6,124 bases of DNA from JBBIJH01 sp037446075 (GTDB taxonomy: Bacteria > Bacteroidota > Ignavibacteria > UBA10030 > JAHEZR01), in contig JBBIJH010000165.1 in NCBI GenBank assembly GCA_037446075.1, positions 1 to 6,124 of the forward strand, in the 5' to 3' direction. Positions 1-5,703 of this stretch are shown here, piece after piece. The first letter of the stretch is position 1. Every line of letters starts with the position of its first letter. The translations under genes and the position numbers were made by a program. The notes below the pieces were generated by a model. It saw nothing but the letters and a program-made list of their open reading frames with translations, was not told where the DNA came from and did not search any database.

Positions 1-1
1 C

Positions 2-1123
2 GCCATCAGCCCCACCGAGATCTCCATCGATATCGGCTTCAAGTCGGAGGGCGTTGTTCCAAAGAGCGAGGTTACGAATGCCAGTGACTTGCGTGTGGGC
101 GACGAGGTAGAAGTTTTTATCGAGAGGATCGAAGACCAAGAGGGACGACTTCTTCTATCTCGAAAGCGCGCAGACTTCATGCGGATTTGGGAACGGATCA
201 TTAAATCCTATGAAACTGGGGAGGTCTTGCAAGGCCGTTGCGTCAGAAGAATCAAAGGAGGTCTTGTCGTTGATCTTCTGGGTATTGATGCTTTCTTGCC
301 GGGCTCACAGGTTGATGTCAAACCCGTGCGTGACTTCGATGCCTTCATCGGTAGAACCCTCGATGTCAAAGTCGTGAAGGTGAATCATCCATCGGAGAAC
401 GTCGTTGTCAGTCATAAAGCCCTTGTCGAGCAGGAGCTTGCCGAGCAACGGAAAGCGATTCTCGACAGCCTGGAAAAAGGTCAGATTCTGGAAGGTACGG
501 TCAAGGCGATCACAGATTTTGGTGTCTTTGTTGACCTCGGTGGTGTCGATGGACTTGTCCATATCACGGATCTCTCGTGGGGGCGGGTCAATCATCCTTC
601 TGAAATTGTGAAATTGGATCAGACCATCAATGTCGTCGTTCTGGACTTTGACGAAGCAAAGAAACGAATCTCTCTCGGGCTCAAGCAGCTGCAACCGCAT
701 CCGTGGGAGAACATCCTCGAAAAGTACCACGTCGGCCAGAGAGTTACCGGAAAGGTCGTCTCGCTCGCGGACTACGGCGCGTTCATCGAGATCGAGAAGG
801 GAATCGAAGGCCTCATCCACATTTCCGAGATGAGCTGGACTCAGCATATCAAGCATCCCTCCCAGGTAGTCTCGATGGGGCAGATGACCGACGCGGTGAT
901 ACTGAACATCGATAAAGAGCAAAAGAAGATCTCACTTGGAATTAAGCAGCTCGAGCCCGACCCGTGGCTAACGCTCCTTGAGAAGTATCCGGTGGGGTCG
1001 AAGCACACTGGCATCGTTCGCAACATCACGAACTTCGGTGTCTTCGTCGAACTTGAGATGGGCTCGTCCACATCTCCGACCTATCATGGACGAAGAAAAT
1101 CCGCCACCCCGGTGAGGTGGTAA
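2..1123 (+). CDS. rpsA: 30S ribosomal protein S1, N-terminal part (5'-truncated by window, frameshifted at its 3' end)
   Basis: S1 binds mRNA on the 30S subunit and helps load transcripts onto the ribosome. The frame is open from base 2, so the TTG at 89 is internal and the true start lies outside the window. Counting residues from base 2, the order is: the end of S1 domain 1 (to about residue 58, ending LLLSRKRAD); domain 2 (about 73-139, with the 'DAFLPGSQVD' turn); domain 3 (about 160-229, DFGVFVDLGGVDGLVHITDLSW); domain 4 (about 245-316, GLIHISEMSW); and the start of domain 5 (from about 332, NFGVFVELE). The conserved frame ends at residue 352, near base 1057. The last 21 codons up to the TAA at 1121-1123 resemble nothing in S1 and are out-of-frame sequence. 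The rest of the protein continues in another frame (1057-1650). The multi-domain S1 identity is secure; whether the break is real is not. Confidence 0.93.
   Translation, partial: AISPTEISIDIGFKSEGVVPKSEVTNASDLRVGDEVEVFIERIEDQEGRLLLSRKRADFMRIWERIIKSYETGEVLQGRCVRRIKGGLVVDLLGIDAFLPGSQVDVKPVRDFDAFIGRTLDVKVVKVNHPSENVVVSHKALVEQELAEQRKAILDSLEKGQILEGTVKAITDFGVFVDLGGVDGLVHITDLSWGRVNHPSEIVKLDQTINVVVLDFDEAKKRISLGLKQLQPHPWENILEKYHVGQRVTGKVVSLADYGAFIEIEKGIEGLIHISEMSWTQHIKHPSQVVSMGQMTDAVILNIDKEQKKISLGIKQLEPDPWLTLLEKYPVGSKHTGIVRNITNFGVFVELEMGSSTSPTYHGRRKSATPVRW
1049..1062 (+). other. Frame break within rpsA domain 5
   Basis: Before this point S1 is read in the frame of base 2; after it, in the frame of base 1. 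The protein passes from VFVELE directly to DGLVHISD. Domains 3 and 4 of the same gene have three or four residues between the strand hydrophobic residue and the Asp or Glu before GL (LGGVDGL and IEKGIEGL). Only two bases lie between CTT (1052-1054) and GAT (1057-1059). The simplest reading is a loss of 7 or 10 bases. There is no slippery heptamer, and a -1 slip would still leave the loop without its conserved Gly. Programmed frameshifting is therefore a poor explanation. Confidence 0.85.
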
Positions 1124-1650
1124 AGAAGGGCGAGCCGTTGGAGGTTGTAATCCTTTCGATCGATACCGAGCAGCGCCGGATCTCTCTCGGCCACAAACAG
1201 ATCAAGGAAAACCCCTGGGTAGTTTTCGAGAAGACCTATCAAGTCGGTTCGGAGACGGAGGGGAAGATCGTTCGAATCATCGAGAAAGGAGTCATTGTGG
1301 AGCTTCCGCTGGGAGTCGACGGGTTCGTGCCGACCTCGCAGCTTTCCATGACGCCCGTGAAAAATCTGAACGACTCCTTCCGGGTGGGCGATCTGCTCCC
1401 GCTGAAGGTGATCGACTTCGAGAAAGAAAGCAAGAAGATCGTCCTTTCGGTAGTGGAGTACTTGCGCGGGAAGGAACAGAAGCTGGTTGACGAGTACGTG
1501 AGTCAGCACAGGTTGTCACCAATGACGATCAAAGACGTCGCAACCGTGACGAGCGGGGGCGGGAAGGGTGCTTCGAGTCCTGCGTCCCTTGTGCAGACTC
1601 CGCAGCACTCTGAGGACACTCCTCCACCCATGCCTCCGCGAACGCTTTGA
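1057..1650 (+). CDS. rpsA: 30S ribosomal protein S1, C-terminal part (rest of domain 5, domain 6, tail)
   Basis: This is the continuation of the upstream S1 gene in a different frame. The conserved frame resumes at GAT 1057 and reads DGLVHISDLSWTKKIRHPGE, which exactly completes the fifth S1 domain interrupted upstream. The first possible start codon in this frame is GTG 1117, so a gene caller would begin there, but that start would cut the domain in half. Domain 6 follows at about 1243-1452 (GKIVRIIEKGVIVELPLGVDGFVPTSQLS), a more divergent copy that has FVPTS where the other domains have L(V/I)HIS. A 33-residue tail rich in Gly, Ser and Pro (about 1549-1647, ending TPPPMPPRTL) closes the protein. 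With the two parts joined, the visible product is about 550 residues, a usual size for a six-domain S1 that lacks its N-terminus. Independent expression of this piece is unlikely. Confidence 0.88.
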   Translation, partial: DGLVHISDLSWTKKIRHPGEVVKKGEPLEVVILSIDTEQRRISLGHKQIKENPWVVFEKTYQVGSETEGKIVRIIEKGVIVELPLGVDGFVPTSQLSMTPVKNLNDSFRVGDLLPLKVIDFEKESKKIVLSVVEYLRGKEQKLVDEYVSQHRLSPMTIKDVATVTSGGGKGASSPASLVQTPQHSEDTPPPMPPRTL

Positions 1651-1686
1651 TCCTTGAACTACAAGGTAGTGGCAAGGGGGAGTCCG

Positions 1687-1718
1687 AAGAGTTGGGTCCA
1701 TCTCAACTCTTTTTATTT
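1687..1718 (+). terminator. Rho-independent terminator after rpsA
   Basis: A perfect 8-bp stem, AAGAGTTG (1687-1694) with CAACTCTT (1704-1711), encloses a 9-base loop and runs into TTTTTATTT (1710-1718). It lies 36 bases after the S1 stop codon and 29 bases before the mtaB start. It should end the rpsA transcript. Confidence 0.8.
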
Positions 1719-1747
1719 GAGGCTGGGTTCGACAGAACTTCGGGGAT

Positions 1748-3097
1748 ATGAAGCGAGTCTCTTTCTATACTGTCGGTTGTAAGCTCAATTATACCGAGAC
1801 ATCGACGATCAGTCAACAGTTCATCGAGCGCGGATTTCGAGTCGTTGAATTTGGTGAGCCGTCTGATGTATGCGTGATCAATACTTGCTCAGTCACTGAA
1901 AAGGCGGATCGGGAATGCCGGCAGCTCATTCGCCGGGCGATTCGCACTTCACCGTCTGCGTGTGTCATTGTCATGGGCTGCTATGCCCAGCTGGAGCCAG
2001 AGAAGGTTGCTTCCATCGCCGGCGTTGATTATGTCCTGGGCACAAGGGAAAAATTCAATCTCTTCAACTATTTGAAGGGATTCCAGAAACGCTCAGCAGT
2101 TGAGATCTTTCGTACATCGATCCAGAGTGTGACGGATTTCATACCTTGCTACACGACTGGCTCCTCGAACCGCACGCGTGCATTCCTGAAAGTTCAGGAT
2201 GGATGCGATTATCATTGTGCTTTTTGTACGATACCACTTGCACGCGGTGTCAGTCGCAGCCAATCCGTCGAGGCTACTGTCGCACAGGCTCGTGACTTGG
2301 TTCGCCGGGGCTACAAGGAGATTGTCCTGACGGGAGTAAATGTCGGGGATTATGGTAGGAGGATCGGCACGGACCTAGTGTCGCTACTGAGAGAGCTGGA
2401 GAAGGTGGAGGGTCTCGCACGAATTCGGATTAGTTCTATTGAGCCAAATTTGCTGACAAAGGACATCATCCGCCTCGCCCGGGATTCCGAGAAGACCTGC
2501 CACCACTTCCATATCCCTTTGCAGTCAGGAAGCGACGAGATTCTGAGATTGATGCGACGCCGATACCAGACGGCTCTCTACAAAGACCTACTCTACACGA
2601 TTAAAGAGGAAATGCCTGACGCAGGGATTGGGGCGGATGTCATCGTGGGATTCCCAGGCGAGACTAATAAGCACTTTGAGGAAACGTACCGGTTCCTTGT
2701 CGAACTTCCGGTGTCGTATATTCATGTATTCACCTACTCCGAGCGCCCGAACACCTACGCGGCACAGTTGCCGGGTGCCGTTGACTCTCGCGTTCGTGCG
2801 GAGCGAAGCGAGATGCTGAGAAATCTAAGCTCAAGGAAGCGTCGGTATTTTTATGAACGCTTCCTTGGCAGAACAGTCTCCGTTCTTATGGAGGGAACTG
2901 TCGAGAACGGTCTTCGAATCGGCCACACACGTCACTATGTGCGTGTTGGGGTGCCGAGTGTCGCGGCAAGAGAGAATGCGATCGTGGACGTTTTGATAAA
3001 CAAGGTGCACGAGGAGTTGTGCGTCGGCGAGGTGATATCGAATTTTGGCGGTCAAGATGAAGTTCTAGAAGCAATGACCGCGGGAGCAGAGGCGTGA
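1748..3097 (+). CDS. mtaB: tRNA N6-threonylcarbamoyladenosine(37) C2-methylthiotransferase MtaB
   Basis: This radical-SAM methylthiotransferase converts t6A37 to ms2t6A37 in the anticodon loop of certain tRNAs that read ANN codons, in the cytoplasm. It is 449 residues long, normal for the family. The N-terminal methylthiotransferase domain carries three cluster cysteines: Cys11 (VGCKLNYTE), Cys47 (INTCSVTEKAD) and Cys78 (VMGCYAQ). The radical-SAM core has CxxxCxxC at Cys153, Cys157 and Cys160 (DGCDYHCAFC), followed by LTGVNVGDYG (194-203), RISSIEP (226-232) and ADVIVGFPGET (296-306). A TRAM RNA-binding domain occupies about 373-431. 'GCKLN' and 'GVNVGDYG' fit MtaB better than MiaB or RimO. 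The only in-frame ATG after the upstream stop at 1718 is 1748. It has just a weak GGGG at 1742-1745 as ribosome-binding site. The stop codon overlaps the next gene. Confidence 0.93.
   Translation: MKRVSFYTVGCKLNYTETSTISQQFIERGFRVVEFGEPSDVCVINTCSVTEKADRECRQLIRRAIRTSPSACVIVMGCYAQLEPEKVASIAGVDYVLGTREKFNLFNYLKGFQKRSAVEIFRTSIQSVTDFIPCYTTGSSNRTRAFLKVQDGCDYHCAFCTIPLARGVSRSQSVEATVAQARDLVRRGYKEIVLTGVNVGDYGRRIGTDLVSLLRELEKVEGLARIRISSIEPNLLTKDIIRLARDSEKTCHHFHIPLQSGSDEILRLMRRRYQTALYKDLLYTIKEEMPDAGIGADVIVGFPGETNKHFEETYRFLVELPVSYIHVFTYSERPNTYAAQLPGAVDSRVRAERSEMLRNLSSRKRRYFYERFLGRTVSVLMEGTVENGLRIGHTRHYVRVGVPSVAARENAIVDVLINKVHEELCVGEVISNFGGQDEVLEAMTAGAEA
3082..3086 (+). promoter_or_regulatory. Ribosome-binding site supporting the GTG start at 3094
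   Basis: GGGAG lies 7 bases before GTG 3094, inside the end of mtaB. It supports the GTG start that overlaps the mtaB stop (GTGA, 3094-3097) and suggests coupled translation. Confidence 0.5.
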
Positions 3098-3870
3098 CAA
3101 TCACGAGAGCACTTGCCGCTAACTTGCTATTCCTTGTCCTTTGCAGTTCCCATTGCGCACTGACTGCGGGCGAGAAGCCGACCCTTTTCTCTGCTCAGCT
3201 TCCGTCTTCAAGGGCATGGCACGGGAGTGAAACCAATTCCGAAATACGGTTTTCTCATCCGTTGCCACCATTAGAGCCGACATCCCGGCAGAAATCAGTA
3301 TTCAAGGCTGTCGTGTTCTCCTTGTTGGTGCCAGGCTTAGGTGAGCTTTATTCTGGAGAATTCGGGAGTGGGAAATATTTTCTAGCTGCTGAGGCTGGCT
3401 TGTGGGTTACTTATGCCGGTTTTCAGCTCTATGGGCACTGGCTACAGGACGACGCACGAAAGTATGCTGCCCTTCACAGCGGTGCGGCGATTGAGGACAA
3501 GAACGACCAGTTCTTCGTCAATCTTGGCAACTTCAACAGTGTCTACGAGTACAACGAGATGAAACTGCGGGATAGGGATCTCGGGGGCGTCTACGATCCA
3601 ACCGGACCGTTCTACTGGAACTGTGATCAGGAGGCCTCGCGGCAGTACTTCCGAGACTTGCGCGTCAAGAGCGACAATGTCTTGAACAACGTACGCTTTG
3701 TTGCAGCTGCGATCGCGGTAAATCATCTTGCGAGCGCGATCAACGCGGCCCGGCTCGCAAGCAAGAGAAATGACGAGGGCCGTACGGAAACGTGGCGTAT
3801 CGAAAGCAATCTTCTTGGTCGGCTCCCGAACGTCGACGGGGTAATGCTGACGATTCGGAAGAGCTTCTAA
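3094..3870 (+). CDS. Exported/membrane protein of unknown function, DUF5683-like
   Basis: 258 residues. I recognise a DUF5683-like pattern but no function. Residues 1 to about 25 look like a signal peptide: a Thr/Arg start, a Leu-rich core (ANLLFLVLC) and a possible cleavage near ALTAG. A polar, Pro-rich linker runs to about 65. The most conserved-looking part follows: SVFKAVVFSLLVPGLGELY (68-86), whose PGLG.LY turn is typical of these proteins, then a second hydrophobic stretch (about 95-116, YFLAAEAGLWVTYAGFQLYG). The middle, 117-195, is polar and rich in Asp, Asn and Tyr. A third amphipathic or membrane segment (about 200-222, VRFVAAAIAVNHLASAINAAR) precedes a short polar tail. The GTG start overlaps the mtaB stop by 4 bases, so the two genes very likely share one mRNA. 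The family is common in Bacteroidota and relatives, which fits the rest of the window. Confidence 0.7.
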   Translation: MTITRALAANLLFLVLCSSHCALTAGEKPTLFSAQLPSSRAWHGSETNSEIRFSHPLPPLEPTSRQKSVFKAVVFSLLVPGLGELYSGEFGSGKYFLAAEAGLWVTYAGFQLYGHWLQDDARKYAALHSGAAIEDKNDQFFVNLGNFNSVYEYNEMKLRDRDLGGVYDPTGPFYWNCDQEASRQYFRDLRVKSDNVLNNVRFVAAAIAVNHLASAINAARLASKRNDEGRTETWRIESNLLGRLPNVDGVMLTIRKSF

Positions 3871-3890
3871 AGCCTTGCCGAATCACCTGA

Positions 3891-3918
3891 GCCCCGTTCC
3901 TTACGGGGCATTTTTTTT
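3891..3918 (+). terminator. Strong Rho-independent terminator between the DUF5683-like gene and truA
   Basis: A perfect 7-bp GC-rich stem, GCCCCGT (3891-3897) with ACGGGGC (3903-3909), has a 5-base loop (TCCTT). One A and then eight T residues (3911-3918) follow. It begins 20 bases after the upstream stop and ends 14 bases before the truA start, so it should separate the two transcripts. Confidence 0.88.
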
Positions 3919-3921
3919 GGC

Positions 3922-3926
3922 GGAGG
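3922..3926 (+). promoter_or_regulatory. Ribosome-binding site of truA
   Basis: GGAGG lies 6 bases before ATG 3933 and is the best Shine-Dalgarno sequence in the window. It fixes the truA start and sits immediately after the T-tract of the preceding terminator. Confidence 0.75.
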
Positions 3927-3932
3927 AATTGC

Positions 3933-4685
3933 ATGCTTCAGGATGCCAGTGCACAAGGGCGGAATTTCAAACTTCTCCTTGAGTATGATGGAACGGATTT
4001 CGTCGGATGGCAGATTCAGGAACATGGAAGAAGCGTCCAGGGGGAACTCCAAAAGGTTTTGACACAGCTCTTGCAAGAGAATGTTGACGTGATCGGTGCG
4101 GGCAGGACTGACTCGGGTGTCCACGCACGCGGACAGGTGGCAAACGTCCGGACGAGAAGCAATCGGAGGCCCGAGGAGCTCCATCGCGCATTAAATGGCC
4201 TTCTCCCGGAAGATATCCGCATCAGAGCCGTAGAGGAAGTAGACTGGGGCTTTCATGCACGCTACAGCGCGAAGGAACGGCGATACGGATACTACATTTC
4301 CCGAGAGAATGGTGTCTTCGATCGCCGCTACGCATGGTTTCTTGGTTACGCCCTCGACTCCTGTGGGATGAACGACGCCGCGGAAATCATCAAAGGTGTT
4401 CATGATTTCATGGCATTCTCCAAAACTGATTCTGGTGTAGAGGGTTACGTGTGCAACGTACTCGACGCTCGCTGGCTCGAGGAATCAGACCATCTCGTGT
4501 TCGACATTCGAGCGGATCGCTTCGTCAGGGGAATGGTTCGCGCGCTTGTAGGGACAATGGTCGATGTGGGACGTAGGGTTCGAACGCTGGAGGACTTCAA
4601 ACGGATGCTTCTCAACGGGGATCGTACCAGTGTAAGCCCATTCGCCCCGGCGAAGGGCTTATTTCTCGAAGAAGTCATCTACTAG
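3933..4685 (+). CDS. truA: tRNA pseudouridine(38-40) synthase TruA
   Basis: TruA isomerises uridines 38, 39 and 40 in the anticodon arm of many tRNAs to pseudouridine, in the cytoplasm. It is 250 residues, full length for the family. Visible landmarks are LLLEYDGTDFVGWQ (15-27), SVQGELQ (34-40) and the catalytic loop GAGRTDSGVHARGQV (55-69) with catalytic Asp60. Next come ALNGLLPEDI (86-95), FHARYSAKERRYGYYI (107-122) with the conserved Tyr118, and HDFMAFSK (157-164). RFVRGMVRALVGTMVDVG (196-213) and a C-terminal APAKGLFLEEVIY (238-250) complete it. The FSK in the 157-164 motif and RGMVRALVGT are forms I associate with Bacteroidota-type TruA. The start is fixed by GGAGG six bases upstream. 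No long-range promoter space exists between the terminator and the start, so its promoter probably overlaps the terminator or the preceding gene, or it depends on read-through. Confidence 0.95.
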   Translation: MLQDASAQGRNFKLLLEYDGTDFVGWQIQEHGRSVQGELQKVLTQLLQENVDVIGAGRTDSGVHARGQVANVRTRSNRRPEELHRALNGLLPEDIRIRAVEEVDWGFHARYSAKERRYGYYISRENGVFDRRYAWFLGYALDSCGMNDAAEIIKGVHDFMAFSKTDSGVEGYVCNVLDARWLEESDHLVFDIRADRFVRGMVRALVGTMVDVGRRVRTLEDFKRMLLNGDRTSVSPFAPAKGLFLEEVIY

Positions 4686-4774
4686 CCTTTGGCTCAAAAG
4701 GGTTTCTCAACGGCGAATGGACACTCATGAGCTTGCCTGTCTACTTTCGGGCAGCGCCGCACCACTGCCACGTT

Positions 4775-4779
4775 AGGAG
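4775..4779 (+). promoter_or_regulatory. Ribosome-binding site of the M48 protease gene
   Basis: AGGAG lies 10 bases before ATG 4790. An earlier ATG at 4783 is only 3 bases from it and opens a 12-codon frame unrelated to any protein, so 4790 is the better start. It also yields a good signal sequence. Confidence 0.5.
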
Positions 4780-4789
4780 CCAATGAAAA

Positions 4790-5617
4790 ATGAATTCATC
4801 ACGCCTACTGAGTTGGATTAGCTCTGTTCTCTTCCTTTGCGTCTCTGTGAGCATTGTCGATTGCAGTTCGATTGCGATTAATATCTTCAAGGACACTGAT
4901 GATGTAAAGCTGGGAGAAGAGATGGATAAAGAAATCCGAAAGAACCCGAAAGAATATCCGATCCTCCAGAATCGTCCTGACGTCAAGGCGTACGTCACCG
5001 AGATCACCGGGAGAATTCTTGCTTCTCCGGAAGTGAAAAAGCGCGGGATTTATCCTTACAACTGTGAGATCATCCACAAGGATTCCGTCATCAACGCGTT
5101 TGCTACACCGGGAGGGTTCATCTACGTTTATACGGGGTTGTTGAAATTCATTGATAACGAGGCGACACTTGCGGGTGTCATCGGCCATGAAATTGCTCAC
5201 GCAGAACGCAGGCACGCAACTCAGAGAATCACAAAGTACTATGGGGTACAGATTGTTTTGAGCATCGTGTTAGGGCAAAATCCCTCTCAGTTTCAACAGA
5301 TCATGGCCAATCTTCTTACGGGCATAGGCTTTTTAAAAAACAGCCGGGCTGATGAAAAGGAGTCGGACGACTACTCATTGAGGTATCTAAAGAGCACTCC
5401 GTACTATCCCGGTGCGATCAAATTCTTTTTCGAGAAGATCGGGAAGGAGCGAGGCTCGCGTGGTGGGTTCTTCGATCAACTGCTCTCCACCCATCCTCTT
5501 CCCCAGGAACGAATTGACTCCGTCAACGAGATGCTGAAAGCGATGGGAGATCCCCAACCGTCCGAGAGCAACGTCTTTGAAAGGCGATACCAGGAATTCA
5601 AAAGAAGGCTCCCGTGA
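4790..5617 (+). CDS. Exported M48 family zinc metalloprotease (BepA/LoiP-like catalytic domain)
   Basis: 275 residues. An N-terminal hydrophobic segment (about 5-24, LLSWISSVLFLCVSVSIVD) should export it to the periplasm or anchor it in the membrane. Cys25 could suggest a lipoprotein, but the preceding Asp does not fit a normal lipobox. The M48 domain spans about 40-250: LGEEMDKEI (41-49), NAFATPGGFIYVYTGLL (102-118) and the zinc motif HEIAH (His133, Glu134, His137). The third zinc ligand is probably Glu189 in RADEKESD (186-193, the ExxxD motif). A STHPLPQERI loop (233-242) contains His235, which probably matches the loop whose His gates the active site in E. coli BepA. All catalytic residues are present, so it should be active. 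There are no TPR repeats after the catalytic domain, unlike BepA, so it is a short form. Relatives act in envelope protein quality control; its substrate here is unknown. Confidence 0.9.
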   Translation: MNSSRLLSWISSVLFLCVSVSIVDCSSIAINIFKDTDDVKLGEEMDKEIRKNPKEYPILQNRPDVKAYVTEITGRILASPEVKKRGIYPYNCEIIHKDSVINAFATPGGFIYVYTGLLKFIDNEATLAGVIGHEIAHAERRHATQRITKYYGVQIVLSIVLGQNPSQFQQIMANLLTGIGFLKNSRADEKESDDYSLRYLKSTPYYPGAIKFFFEKIGKERGSRGGFFDQLLSTHPLPQERIDSVNEMLKAMGDPQPSESNVFERRYQEFKRRLP

Positions 5618-5631
5618 ACTCCAGGCTCAGT

Positions 5632-5660
5632 TTGCTTTTCAATCGTCGCCTTCTTAAAAT
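5632..5660 (+). promoter_or_regulatory. Possible sigma-70-type promoter for trpD
   Basis: TTGCTT (5632-5637), 17 bases, then TAAAAT (5655-5660). The -10 box matches the general consensus at 5 of 6 positions and the -35 box at 3 of 6. Transcription would begin near 5667 and give a leader of about 37 bases before trpD. If the organism is in Bacteroidota sensu stricto, whose promoters differ, this resemblance may be accidental. Confidence 0.35.
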
Positions 5661-5703
5661 TGATTGAGCATTAGGTGGAAAGCCTATCGATCCCCGCCCG
5701 CCA

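Noticed and set aside
89..91. TTG as the start codon of S1
   Set aside because: The frame continues upstream to the window edge and encodes conserved S1 domain 1 sequence (ISIDIGFKSEGVVP), so this codon is internal.
305..922. 205-codon open frame on the minus strand within rpsA
   Set aside because: It lies wholly opposite well-conserved S1 domains 2 to 4, has no recognisable motif, and is best explained as a by-product of S1 codon use.
1049..1062. Programmed ribosomal frameshift in rpsA
   Set aside because: There is no slippery heptamer or RF2-type CTTTGA signal, and a -1 slip would leave the S1 domain missing residues of a conserved turn. S1 genes are not known to use frameshifting.
1117..1119. 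GTG as the start of an independent small S1-domain protein
   Set aside because: Conserved S1 sequence in this frame begins 60 bases earlier and matches exactly where the upstream part stops. No ribosome-binding site precedes the GTG.
1084..1509. 141-codon open frame on the minus strand across the rpsA break
   Set aside because: It is antisense to S1 domains 5 and 6 and has no family resemblance. It does not explain the frame change.
4734..4753. Hairpin TGCCTG/CGGGCA in the truA to M48 gap, considered as a terminator
   Set aside because: It is only 6 bp with one G-T pair and no T-tract. The rest of the gap (4686-4789) shows no convincing promoter or RNA gene.
4805..5215. 136-codon open frame on the minus strand within the M48 gene
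   Set aside because: It is opposite the catalytic domain coding sequence and has no motif or upstream signals.
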